Program-made: the position numbers and the translations under genes
DNA from: Rhodococcus sp. H36-A4
GTDB taxonomy: Bacteria; Actinomycetota; Actinomycetes; Mycobacteriales; Mycobacteriaceae
Length of the DNA stretch: 64,000 nucleotides
Reading direction: 5' to 3'
Assembly: GCF_027158005.1 (NCBI RefSeq)
Contig: NZ_JAPVLQ010000002.1
Coordinates: 802,872-866,871 of the forward strand
The notes under the pieces: generated by a model
The model's input: only the letters and a program-made list of their open reading frames with translations
What the model was told of the DNA's origin: nothing
Database searches by the model: none
Part shown: positions 1 to 9,037 of the stretch, one piece after another
How positions within the stretch are numbered: the first letter of the stretch is position 1
How the letters are laid out: every line of letters starts with the position of its first letter

Positions 1-150
1 CTAGCGCAACTGAAGGGCTACGGCCTTCGTAGGCTGTCGATCAGGGCTTTCGACCTGTCCGAGGAATCGCAAAACCTGTTGAGTTCGATGGCTGAGAAGT
101 TGCGAGCCAGTGAAGGTCTCCCGGAGGTTCCGCCGGACGGCACCGGATAG
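1..150 (+). CDS. 3' end of a truncated gene, unknown product
   Basis: Frame 1 is open from the first base to a TAG at 148-150 and gives about 49 residues, ending in a charged helix-like stretch (ESQNLLSSMAEKLRAS) and a Pro/Gly tail. It looks like the C-terminus of a protein that begins outside the window. The opposite strand is also open over 1-195, so strand choice is not certain. No family is recognisable from this fragment. Confidence 0.4.
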   Translation, partial: LAQLKGYGLRRLSIRAFDLSEESQNLLSSMAEKLRASEGLPEVPPDGTG

Positions 151-328
151 GGCGCGTCTTGCACGGCATTCGCGCGCAGAATTGTAGATAGGCATGGCCG
201 AGGCCAGCTGTTCAGGAAACTCGAGGGTTGCTGAAAAGTAGCTGATGCGGTTGAATCCTCAATACAGGATGGTCGAGTCGCTGGTTCGCCGTCGACAGTG
301 CTGGCAGGCGTTGGAGGGCAGTACCACA

Positions 329-1006
329 GTGACTGACGATCGCAGGGAAACGTTCGATGCACGCGACGGTGGAATTGCCATCGAGCAGCCACTCCTGCGC
401 GCGGTGTTGTCCTATACCCCGAACGGCCGACCTGCTCCGCACCCGTCCGAGTGGGTAACACTGCACTCCGAAGACGGCGCTGCAGCGGTACGACTACGGA
501 TGGCGTGCGCAACCGGAATCGACAACGCCATCAGTGGACCGTTCGACTCAGTGTTCTATCCGTTCGGCTCCTTCGACATCATCGTCCCGTCACGAAACCC
601 GGGTCAGGGTGCGCTGCTGATGATTCAGTTGACCGGACCGGATGCGCCCACCCGATTCGAATTCGACGTCGAGCTACCCGCCTACTGGGCGCTGAGGGTG
701 GAGGTCGACGGATCGGTGACAGCACTCGACGAGATGGGCAGAGGCATGATCTACCTCGGCGCGCCGTGGGCGTTCGACGCCGAGTCCTGCCGAGTACCGG
801 TCCGCTACACGCTCGAGAACGGCAAGCTGGTAAAGAACATCGAACTCGACGCAGTCGCTGCATTTCCGGTACTCGTAGATCCCGACCCCGACGCGATTCT
901 CACCGGAGACGGGCGCTTGATCACCGAAACGTGGATTCCATGGCTCGCGCCGAGCAGCGATGATGTAACGCTGCCCGACACGAAAAAGCCCCCGAATCAA
1001 CTGTGA
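329..1006 (+). CDS. Hypothetical protein
   Basis: A 225-residue protein that I do not recognise. I chose the GTG at 329 because a GGAGGG lies ten bases before it; an ATG at 245 in the same frame would add 28 residues but has no ribosome site. The sequence is soluble and rich in beta-type segments (for example GALLMIQLTG and YWALRVEVDGSVTALDE), with no signal peptide or membrane segment. Its stop lies 17 bases from the end of the convergent FadA5-like gene. Nothing links it directly to steroid metabolism except position. Confidence 0.6.
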   Translation: MTDDRRETFDARDGGIAIEQPLLRAVLSYTPNGRPAPHPSEWVTLHSEDGAAAVRLRMACATGIDNAISGPFDSVFYPFGSFDIIVPSRNPGQGALLMIQLTGPDAPTRFEFDVELPAYWALRVEVDGSVTALDEMGRGMIYLGAPWAFDAESCRVPVRYTLENGKLVKNIELDAVAAFPVLVDPDPDAILTGDGRLITETWIPWLAPSSDDVTLPDTKKPPNQL

Positions 1007-1022
1007 CCTCTAGTCGAGAGGT

Positions 1023-2174
<1,152 letters not shown>

Positions 2175-2181
2175 TCAAAAG

Positions 2182-2195
2182 TAGAACAGGTTCCA
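2182..2195. promoter_or_regulatory. KstR operator, fadA5 side
   Basis: TAGAACAGGTTCCA fits the published KstR consensus TnnAACnnGTTnnA at every fixed position. It lies 29 bases upstream of the thiolase start, where a TetR-type repressor would block transcription until a steroid-CoA inducer is present. Confidence 0.85.
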
Positions 2196-2261
2196 TCTTA
2201 CTGTTAATGGGCGTTGACCGTATCTTCTTCCCTATCTCGACCCCTTGTGTTTGAATAAAGC

Positions 2262-2275
2262 TAGAACGTGTTCCA
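2262..2275. promoter_or_regulatory. KstR operator, cyp125 side
   Basis: TAGAACGTGTTCCA is a second full match to TnnAACnnGTTnnA in the same divergent promoter region, 80 bases from the first and about 108 bases upstream of the cyp125 start. Two boxes in one intergenic region suggest separate control of each direction. Confidence 0.85.
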
Positions 2276-2383
2276 AAAGAGCGCGGCCCGTGAAAGTGGC
2301 TCCGAGCAGCAGCGCAGCCTGCTCGGAGGCCCCGAACAGGACCGCAGCCTGTGTATCGACCCAAGAAACTGTCAGGAGAGCAA

Positions 2384-3652
2384 GTGACAGACCTACATCA
2401 GGACCTCATTCGTCCCGATTTGCCGGAGGGCTTCGACCCGACCGACCCCAGTATCTACGAACAGAGGATACCGGTAGAAGAGTTCGCCGAGCTTCGCAAA
2501 ACAGCTCCGGTCTGGTGGTGCCCGCAGCCGCGCAACGTCGGTGGATTCGACGACGACGGATACTGGGTCGTCACCAAGCATGCCGAGATCAAAGAGATCT
2601 CCAAGCGCAGCGACGTCTTCTCGAGCTTCGAGAACACCGCGATGCCGCGATTCAACGACGACATCACACGCGAGCAGGTCGAACTGCAGCGGTTCGTGAT
2701 GATCAACCAGGACGCTCCCCAGCACACCAAGACCCGCAAGATCGTCGCCAAGGGATTCACCCCTAGGGCGATCGGTGGCCTGCACGATGAGTTGGAGCGT
2801 CGTGCGCAGGAGATCGTCAAGAAGGCGGCAGAGAATCCGACCGGTGACTTCGTCACCGAAATCGCTTCGGAGTTGCCGTTGCAGGCCATCGCCGATCTGC
2901 TCGGGATCCCGCAGGAGGATCGCAAGAAGATCTTCGATTGGTCCAACGAGATGACCGCATACGACGACCCGGAGTTCGACATCGACCCGGTCGAGGCGTC
3001 GACCCAGATCCTCGGGTACGCGTACGGCATCGCGGACGAGCGTCGAAAGTGCCCCAAGGACGACATCATCACCACCCTGATCAACGCCGACATCGACGGT
3101 GATCACCTCGCACCCGAGGAATTCGGCTTCTTCGTGATCATCCTTGCCGTCGCGGGCAACGAGACCACCCGCAACGCGCTCACCCATGGGATGGGTGCGT
3201 TCATCGACAACCCTGAGCAGTGGGAGTTGTACAAGAAGGAGCGCCCGGACACCACGGCGGACGAAGTCGTCCGTTATGCCACCCCGGTCACCTCCTTCCA
3301 GCGCACCGCGAATCAGGATTTCGACCTGAACGGCACCATGATCAAGGCCGGTGAACGAGTCGTGATGTTCTACGGCTCCGCGAACTTCGACGAAGACGTC
3401 TTCGAGGATCCGTACAAGTTCGACATCCTACGAGACCCGAACCCGCACCTCGGCTTCGGTGGCCACGGCGCTCACTACTGCATCGGGGCGAATCTCGCGC
3501 GGATGGAGATCAATCTGATGTTCAACGCGATCGCCGACCACATCCCCGACATCTCCAAGCTCGGCGATCCCCGGCGTCTACGCTCGGGTTGGCTCAACGG
3601 AGTCAAGGAATTCCAGGTCGACTACAAGGGCGGCTGCCCAGTCCCGCACTAA
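2384..3652 (+). CDS. cyp125: CYP125 steroid C26/C27 monooxygenase
   Basis: A 422-residue cytochrome P450 that starts cholesterol side-chain breakdown by oxidising the terminal methyl group. It tracks mycobacterial CYP125A1 throughout: LPEGFDPTDPSIYEQR near the N-terminus, VFSSFEN, LPLQAIADLLG, the oxygen-binding AVAGNETTRN of helix I, and the heme loop FGGHGAHYCIGANLARM with the thiolate Cys near residue 366, ending in GGCPVPH. I chose the GTG at 2384 because an AGGAG sits five bases upstream; a GTG at 2351 would add 11 residues unlike the family. It is KstR-controlled by position. The redox partner is not beside it. Confidence 0.92.
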   Translation: MTDLHQDLIRPDLPEGFDPTDPSIYEQRIPVEEFAELRKTAPVWWCPQPRNVGGFDDDGYWVVTKHAEIKEISKRSDVFSSFENTAMPRFNDDITREQVELQRFVMINQDAPQHTKTRKIVAKGFTPRAIGGLHDELERRAQEIVKKAAENPTGDFVTEIASELPLQAIADLLGIPQEDRKKIFDWSNEMTAYDDPEFDIDPVEASTQILGYAYGIADERRKCPKDDIITTLINADIDGDHLAPEEFGFFVIILAVAGNETTRNALTHGMGAFIDNPEQWELYKKERPDTTADEVVRYATPVTSFQRTANQDFDLNGTMIKAGERVVMFYGSANFDEDVFEDPYKFDILRDPNPHLGFGGHGAHYCIGANLARMEINLMFNAIADHIPDISKLGDPRRLRSGWLNGVKEFQVDYKGGCPVPH

Positions 3653-3666
3653 ACCTGGTAGTAAAC

Positions 3667-3711
3667 ACGAGAGCGGCAGTACGTCTTCGTAAGACGTACT
3701 GCCGCTCTCGT
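3667..3711. terminator. Bidirectional terminator after cyp125
   Basis: A perfect 21-base-pair stem (3667-3687 with 3691-3711) and a three-base loop lie between the convergent stops of cyp125 and the LLM gene. It can serve both strands. Confidence 0.85.
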
Positions 3712-3724
3712 ATTCGTATGGCGT

Positions 3725-4585
3725 CTAGATGAACTTCTCCGCGAACTTCCGAAGCGAGTCCTGCTTCGCTTCCAGCGGACCGTCGAATGCGATGCCGTCG
3801 AATATCCACGGTACCGAGATGATGTCGGTGACACCGGCGTCTTCCAGTTCGGCGTAACCGTCCTTACCGAAGCGGTCGATGCACACGGTCTGGATCTCGA
3901 ACGGCTTGTCGGCCGTGCCGTACTCTTCTCGGAGTTCTCGCAGGCGGGTGATGACGGTGACCAGATCGTCGAACTTGATCATCGCCGACGTCCACCCGTC
4001 ACCTACTCGAGCAGCGCGTCGTAGCGCCACATCGGTGTGACCGCCGACGTAGAAAGGAACCGGCTTCGTAGGTGCCGGACTCATCTGAAGCTTGTCGAAA
4101 TCGAAGAACTCGCCGTGGTACTCCACCATGCCGCCGCCGAGGATCGCCTTGAGGACCTCGATCATCTCGTCGACTCGCTTGCCACGCTTGGCGTAAGGTG
4201 CCCCACACCATTCGAATTCCTCTGGAGCCCAGCCGATCCCGACACCGAATCCGAATCGATTGTCGGTCAGTGCGGCAACCGAACCTACTTGGCGGGCAAG
4301 TAGAACCGGATTGCGAGACCCGAGCTTGAGGACCTGGGTATAGAACTCGATGGTCGAGGTCACCGCACCCATTGCAGCTGCCGCGATGAGCGGATCGACC
4401 CATGGAGTTTCGGCATTCCACATTCGTGAGCCATCGGGTGTGTACGGATAATCCGTCGTCTGTGTTTCCATGTAGAACAACGAATCCGGTAGTGCGATCG
4501 AGGAGAAACCGCACTCCTCGGCTGTCTTCGCCAGCACCGGCAGTTCGTGTAGCGGTGTCATTGCAATACCGACCGTGTACTTCAT
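3725..4585 (-). CDS. LLM-class flavin/F420-dependent oxidoreductase
   Basis: A 286-residue luciferase-like TIM-barrel protein. Family hallmarks are the N-terminal MKYTVGIAMTP strand, the central GVGIGWAPEEFEWCGAPYAKRG segment and the cofactor-side PFYVGGHTDVALRRAARVGDGW motif. Members of this class use reduced F420 or FMN; the substrate is unknown. It starts at the ATG at 4585 and overlaps the stop of the Ltp3-like gene by four bases, so it is the last gene of an operon with ltp3, ltp4 and the DUF35 gene. That context suggests a role in steroid side-chain or ring metabolism. Confidence 0.8.
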   Translation of the reverse strand: MKYTVGIAMTPLHELPVLAKTAEECGFSSIALPDSLFYMETQTTDYPYTPDGSRMWNAETPWVDPLIAAAAMGAVTSTIEFYTQVLKLGSRNPVLLARQVGSVAALTDNRFGFGVGIGWAPEEFEWCGAPYAKRGKRVDEMIEVLKAILGGGMVEYHGEFFDFDKLQMSPAPTKPVPFYVGGHTDVALRRAARVGDGWTSAMIKFDDLVTVITRLRELREEYGTADKPFEIQTVCIDRFGKDGYAELEDAGVTDIISVPWIFDGIAFDGPLEAKQDSLRKFAEKFI

Positions 4586-5751
4586 GGCTGTTCGCTCCCT
4601 ACGACCCACATGGAGAAATATTGGGACCCTCCGCCGTAGGCGTGGCCGAAGGCTTTCTTGGCATTGTCCACCTGGTGGTCGCCCGCGCGGTGCATAACCT
4701 GCATTGCCGCCTCGGCAAACCTGATCATTCCCGACGCCCCGATGGGGTTGGACGACAGAACGCCGCCGGAGCAGTTGACCGGGAGCCTACCGCCCATGGC
4801 GGTGTCGCCTGCCTCGGTCAGTTTCCATCCCTGGCCCTCGGGCACGAATCCGAGGTTCTCGAGCCACATCGGTTCGAACCACGAGAACGGAACATAAATT
4901 TCAGCAACATCGATCTCTTCGAGAGGATCGGTGATTCCCGCTGCCTTCCACAGTGCCGCAGCCGCATCGCGGCCCGCCTGGGGACTGACCTGGTCGCGTC
5001 CGGCGAACGTCGTCGGCTCGGTGCGCATCGAAGTAGCGTGGATCCACGCAACCTTCTTGCCGTCCGCCTCACGAGCGTGGGCCGTGGCCTCGTCACCGAT
5101 CACCACCGCGCAGGCCCCGTCGGACGACGGGCACGTCTCGTCGTATCGGATGGGGTCCCACAGCATCTGTGACGCCTGAACCGACTCCAGCGTGATGTCC
5201 GGATGCTTCAGGTGCGCATAGGGATTCCGGCTACCGTTGAGCCGGTCCTTGACCGCCACCATCGCGCCGATGTGCTCGGGTGCATTCGATCGGCGAATAT
5301 ACGAGCGGATATGCGGGGCAAAGTATCCGCCGGCACCAGCACCGACAGGCATGTTGAACGGCACCGGAATCGACAAGGCCCACATGGCATTGCTCTCCGA
5401 TTGCTTCTCCCAAGCGACGGCGAGAACACGTTTGTGCACCCCGGACTGCACCAACGACGACGCCACGATAGCCGTCGAGCCACCCACCGAACCGGCAGTG
5501 TGGACGCGCAGGAGCGGCTTGCCAGTGGCGCCGATGGCGTCGGCCATGAACAACTCGGGCATCATGACGCCCTCGAACAGATCAGGTGCCTTGCCGATGA
5601 CGACCGCATCGATGTCGTCCCACGACACCTCGGCGTCGATCATCGCGCGGTCGATCGCCTCGCGCACTAGTCCGGACATCGAGACGTCGTGTCGCTTGGC
5701 GACATAGTGAGTCTGGCCGGTACCCAGTACCGCAGCGGGTTGCTTGCTCAC
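4582..5751 (-). CDS. ltp3: Ltp3-like thiolase-fold protein (lipid-transfer type), no catalytic Cys
   Basis: A 389-residue protein of the SCP2-thiolase-like superfamily, placed and sized like Ltp3 (Rv3523). Thiolase fold marks include RVHTAGSVGGSTAIVASSLV, SSDGACAVVIGDE, VAEIYVPFSWFE and NPIGASGMIRFAEA. The position of the thiolase nucleophile (HTAGSVGG) has no Cys, so ordinary thiolysis is unlikely; related Ltp2 with a DUF35 partner is a retro-aldolase that removes the last side-chain carbons. It starts at a GTG directly abutting the ltp4 stop and overlaps the downstream LLM gene, so it is translationally coupled. Confidence 0.82.
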   Translation of the reverse strand: MSKQPAAVLGTGQTHYVAKRHDVSMSGLVREAIDRAMIDAEVSWDDIDAVVIGKAPDLFEGVMMPELFMADAIGATGKPLLRVHTAGSVGGSTAIVASSLVQSGVHKRVLAVAWEKQSESNAMWALSIPVPFNMPVGAGAGGYFAPHIRSYIRRSNAPEHIGAMVAVKDRLNGSRNPYAHLKHPDITLESVQASQMLWDPIRYDETCPSSDGACAVVIGDEATAHAREADGKKVAWIHATSMRTEPTTFAGRDQVSPQAGRDAAAALWKAAGITDPLEEIDVAEIYVPFSWFEPMWLENLGFVPEGQGWKLTEAGDTAMGGRLPVNCSGGVLSSNPIGASGMIRFAEAAMQVMHRAGDHQVDNAKKAFGHAYGGGSQYFSMWVVGSEQP

Positions 5752-6801
5752 TTATCTTCCCTCCATGACGGCTACCAAGTTTTGTTGTAGCAGTGGGCCG
5801 CTCGTTGCATGCGCGAGAACCCGACCGGCACTGCCGTCGAAGATCCTCGACGCCGCATGGCCGATTCGCTCGAGTCCGGCGGAGAACATCGGGTTTCCCA
5901 CCAGCGTGCCACCGGAGGGATTGATCGTCGCGGTCTCGGGGAGCCAGTCGGACAGAATCAGTTCCTGATGGGTGAACGGTGCGTGCAGTTCGGCCAGCTC
6001 GATGCCGGCAAGATCACCGCCCGACGCTTTCACTGCGGCGTTGTATGCCGACGGCGCCGTCGTCAGATCCCGTGCGCCGAAGTTCGGCGAATCGATCAAA
6101 TGCTCGATCCCGCTTATCCACGCGGGGTTTTCGCGAAGAGAGCGCGCACGGTCACCCGCAGCGAGGACGATCGCCGACGCACCATCGGTCACCGGTGCGC
6201 AATCATGTGCGCGCAGGGGGTCTGCGATGTAGTCCGCCTGTAGCAACTTCTCGATGTCGAGGTTGCCGGACAACTGTGCCAAAGGATGAGCGTTGGCACG
6301 GTTGCGGACGGCGACCTCGGCCATTGCTCGCGCGTCCCACTTCCCGGCGTCGATTCCGGCCCGTGCCTGGAGTCCGGCGATGGATAGCGAATCCGGCCAC
6401 AGTGGAGCGACGAGGTAGGGATCGAGTTGCATCGCAAGAATTTTCGCCAGAGTCCCCGCCGAAGACTTTCCGAAGCCGTACACCAGCGCTGTCTCGACCT
6501 CGCCCGTCATCAGTTTGATCCAGGCTTCGTACAGTGCCCATGCCGCATCCATCTCGACGTGAGACTCGTTGATCGGTGGGACCGCACCGATGGCGTCGAT
6601 GGCGGAAATGAAAGAGAAAGCCCGTCCGGCCAGGTAGTCGGAAGAACCCGAGCACCAGAATCCGATGTCGGACTTCGTGATTCCCAACTCGGCATACAGC
6701 TGCTGGAAACATGGAACCAGCATCTCGACGCCGTTGGTGGTACCCGCCGTCTGTGCGACATTCGGTGCCTGTGCGAAGCCCACCACTGCGATATCGGTCA
6801 T
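5752..6801 (-). CDS. ltp4: Ltp4-like thiolase-fold protein, no catalytic Cys
   Basis: A 349-residue thiolase-fold protein corresponding in order and size to Ltp4 (Rv3522). It opens with MTDIAVVGFAQAPNVAQTAG and carries SHVEMDAAWALYEAW where a thiolase would have its active-site Cys; none is present. HDCAPVTDGASAIVLAAGD and NPSGGTLVGNPMFSAGLERIGHAA are the usual C-terminal half signatures. It starts at an ATG with a GAGGGGCGAG ribosome site. With ltp3 and the DUF35 gene it probably forms a side-chain aldolase-type complex; the exact reaction is inference. Confidence 0.82.
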   Translation of the reverse strand: MTDIAVVGFAQAPNVAQTAGTTNGVEMLVPCFQQLYAELGITKSDIGFWCSGSSDYLAGRAFSFISAIDAIGAVPPINESHVEMDAAWALYEAWIKLMTGEVETALVYGFGKSSAGTLAKILAMQLDPYLVAPLWPDSLSIAGLQARAGIDAGKWDARAMAEVAVRNRANAHPLAQLSGNLDIEKLLQADYIADPLRAHDCAPVTDGASAIVLAAGDRARSLRENPAWISGIEHLIDSPNFGARDLTTAPSAYNAAVKASGGDLAGIELAELHAPFTHQELILSDWLPETATINPSGGTLVGNPMFSAGLERIGHAASRIFDGSAGRVLAHATSGPLLQQNLVAVMEGR

Positions 6802-6812
6802 GCTCTCGCCCC

Positions 6813-7781
6813 TCAGAGGTGGTGCTTGTAGGTGTCGTACTCGGCGTCGGGTTCACCCGTCGGCCGGAAGTACTCGATGTTCTCGAGCGTGTAACCCCAT
6901 TCCTCGCGCGGCTTCCACTTGGCCTCGACGCGCATTCCCATCCGGACGTCCGCCGGATCGCATTCGAGAATCAGATGCTGGAACGGAATGTCGGCGCCGT
7001 CGAGCAGCACATATGCCGCAATGTACGGAGGCTTGATCTTCTGGCCCTTGAACGGAACATTGACGATGCAGTAGGTCGTCATGATGCCGTGATCGGGTAG
7101 TTCGACCTTCTCCGTCGTCGGCCGCCCGTCCGTTGGGCTTGCGCCGCGCGGCGGGACGTAGACCTTGCCCTCGGAATCTGTCCGGCCTCCGAGGAAGCGC
7201 CCTTCGGCGAGACCGCGAAGGTAGTAGCTTTCCTCGGCCGAGGCAGTGTGGGTGTACTCGAGGCGGACGGGGGTGGTGATCATCTCGACGGGTTCCCCGG
7301 ACGCACCTTCAGGTTCAGGTTCGGACTCTTTCGTTAGCTCAGCAGGTTCGAAGCACACGATGTCGTGAATGTCGCCGGTACGGTCCTGCGCCCATCGCGG
7401 TTGTACGCGCATTCCGGTGGACATCCGGTCCGCGGACTCGGCGTCGACGGCATGAAGGAGCGAGGTGTCGGCGCCGTCGAGTTGGATCAGTGCGAAGGCG
7501 AAAGGTCGATCGAGGGGGTGGTCGTCGTAGGGAGTCTCTACCCAGGACCAAGAGGTTACGGTGCCTGTGGAACCGACGTCGACGAAGTCGGTGACGGGTT
7601 CTTTTGTGACGGAGTCGTATTCGGGTGGGGGCACGTATACCCGCCCGTCGCTTCCTCGTCCGCCGATTATTTGCTTGCGGCGCAGGCCCGTAAAAAATGC
7701 CCCGATGGTAGGCCCGACAGAGCGGGTGTAGTCGAAGGCGTTGTTCAAGGGCGCGCTGAGTGGTGTACTCACCATAGTCAC
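6813..7781 (-). CDS. Two-domain DUF35 OB-fold protein (Rv3521-like)
   Basis: A 322-residue protein with two tandem DUF35/OB-fold units. Each has a GGR...GxVYVPP strand (QIIGGRGSDGRVYVPP and FLGGRTDSEGKVYVPP) and a later G.RVxxxW strand (MRVQPRW, MRVEAKW). DUF35 proteins pair with Cys-less thiolase-fold enzymes and are needed for their aldolase or hydratase activity. The usual zinc-ribbon Cys pairs are absent in both units. Start choice is uncertain among the GTG at 7781, an ATG at 7775 and a GTG at 7772; no ribosome site is seen and the KstR box begins nine bases upstream, so translation may be leaderless or nearly so. Confidence 0.8.
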   Translation of the reverse strand: MTMVSTPLSAPLNNAFDYTRSVGPTIGAFFTGLRRKQIIGGRGSDGRVYVPPPEYDSVTKEPVTDFVDVGSTGTVTSWSWVETPYDDHPLDRPFAFALIQLDGADTSLLHAVDAESADRMSTGMRVQPRWAQDRTGDIHDIVCFEPAELTKESEPEPEGASGEPVEMITTPVRLEYTHTASAEESYYLRGLAEGRFLGGRTDSEGKVYVPPRGASPTDGRPTTEKVELPDHGIMTTYCIVNVPFKGQKIKPPYIAAYVLLDGADIPFQHLILECDPADVRMGMRVEAKWKPREEWGYTLENIEYFRPTGEPDAEYDTYKHHL

Positions 7782-7790
7782 ATTTTTCAG

Positions 7791-7804
7791 TAGAACAGGT
7801 TCTC
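7791..7804. promoter_or_regulatory. KstR operator, one mismatch
   Basis: TAGAACAGGTTCTC matches TnnAACnnGTTnnA except for the final A. It lies between the divergent DUF35 and Rv3520c-like genes, nine bases from the DUF35 start, and should control both directions. Confidence 0.75.
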
Positions 7805-7842
7805 ATTATGGTGGCAAGGCCGCGCTACAGGAAGGCTCGCGA

Positions 7843-8871
7843 ATGAAGCTCGGATTGCAGCTCGGATACTGGGGTGCACAGCCTCCTGCCGGTACAGGAG
7901 AACTGGTCGACGCGGCCGAGGCCGCCGGCTTCGACGCCATCTTCGCCGCCGAATCCTGGGGTTCGGACGCGTTCACTCCGTTGGCTTGGTGGGGCGCACG
8001 GACGGAATCGGTGCAGCTCGGCACTTCGGTTGCGCAGTTGTCCGCTCGTACACCGACGAATTGCGCCATGCACGCCTTGACGCTGGACCACTTGAGTGGA
8101 GGGCGAGCGATCCTGGGCCTGGGCGTCTCGGGCCCCCAGGTCGTCGAGGGTTGGTATGGGCAACCGTTCGCCAAGCCCCTGGCTCGGACTCGGGAATACG
8201 TCGACATCGTGCGGCAGGTTCTCGCCCGCGAAGCGCCGGTGACCAGTGCCGGCCCGCATTATCCGCTGCCGGTCGACGGAACGGGAATGGGCAAGCCGCT
8301 CAAGCCGATCACGCATCCGCTGCGCGCGGATCTGCCGATCTGGCTGGGCGCGGAGGGCCCCAAGAATGTTGCCCTTGCCGCCGAGATCGCCGACGGCTGG
8401 CTGGCAATCTACTATTCGCCGCGGCTTGCACCGATGTACAACGGGTGGCTAGACGAGGGGTTCGCGCGCCCGGGCGCGCGACGCAGCCGGGCTGATTTCG
8501 AGGTTGCTGCCACCTGCCAGGTAGTGCTCACCGACGATCGAGCTGCCACCATCGCGCGGCTCAAACCCACCATCGCGCTGTACGTGGGGGGCATGGGCGC
8601 GCCCGAATTGAACTTTCACGCCCAGGTGTACAACCGAATGGGTTACGACCACGAAGTCGCCGAAATCGGCAAGCTCTATCAGTCCGGGCGTAAGGCCGAG
8701 GCCGCCGCGATGGTGCCCGATGAGATGGTTGCCGAAACGATGATCATCGGAAATGCCGATTACGTCCGCGAAGAGGTGAAGAGGTGGGAGGATGCGGGCG
8801 TCACGATGCTTCTGGTGTCCGCGGATACTCCAGATCGAGTACATGAACTCGGAGCCTTGCTCATGAGGTAG
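7843..8871 (+). CDS. Rv3520c-like LLM-class F420-dependent oxidoreductase
   Basis: A 342-residue luciferase-like protein. Segments such as QLGYWGAQPP, GSDAFTPLAWWG, GLGVSGPQVVEGWYGQPF and PIWLGAEGPKNVALAAEIADGW match what I know of Rv3520c, which is also divergent from the Rv3521 DUF35 gene. It starts at the ATG at 7843 behind an AGGAAGG; the same frame is open further upstream but runs through the operator. Its stop codon TAG (8869-8871) is the first triplet of another KstR box. It probably acts in steroid metabolism with reduced F420; the substrate is unknown. Confidence 0.82.
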   Translation: MKLGLQLGYWGAQPPAGTGELVDAAEAAGFDAIFAAESWGSDAFTPLAWWGARTESVQLGTSVAQLSARTPTNCAMHALTLDHLSGGRAILGLGVSGPQVVEGWYGQPFAKPLARTREYVDIVRQVLAREAPVTSAGPHYPLPVDGTGMGKPLKPITHPLRADLPIWLGAEGPKNVALAAEIADGWLAIYYSPRLAPMYNGWLDEGFARPGARRSRADFEVAATCQVVLTDDRAATIARLKPTIALYVGGMGAPELNFHAQVYNRMGYDHEVAEIGKLYQSGRKAEAAAMVPDEMVAETMIIGNADYVREEVKRWEDAGVTMLLVSADTPDRVHELGALLMR

Positions 8872-8882
8872 AACGCGTTCTA
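8869..8882. promoter_or_regulatory. KstR operator, perfect palindrome over a stop codon
   Basis: TAGAACGCGTTCTA is a perfect 14-base palindrome and a full match to the KstR consensus. It overlaps the stop codon of the Rv3520c-like gene and ends 11 bases before the ATG of a small ORF. Confidence 0.85.
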
Positions 8883-8893
8883 GATTGGGAGCT

Positions 8894-9022
8894 ATGACCG
8901 TCGATACCAGTGCGCAGACTTATCTGCGGGTCGCCGTTCTATCAGCTGTTCTGAACTTCGTAGCTAGCTCGATTGAACTGGGGCACAAGGTGATGCTGAT
9001 GGATCGGTGGGATCCGCACTGA
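8894..9022 (+). CDS. Small ORF behind a KstR box, unknown function
   Basis: An ATG at 8894 with a short GGGAG about four bases upstream opens 42 codons to a TGA. The peptide has a hydrophobic middle (YLRVAVLSAVLNFVASSIEL) that could sit in or on a membrane, and a short polar tail. It lies directly behind a perfect KstR operator and is convergent with the flavohemoglobin gene 15 bases away. It may be a genuine small protein, or the leftover start of a longer steroid gene whose rest was lost. Confidence 0.45.
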   Translation: MTVDTSAQTYLRVAVLSAVLNFVASSIELGHKVMLMDRWDPH

Positions 9023-9037
9023 AAGGGGCAGCAACAT

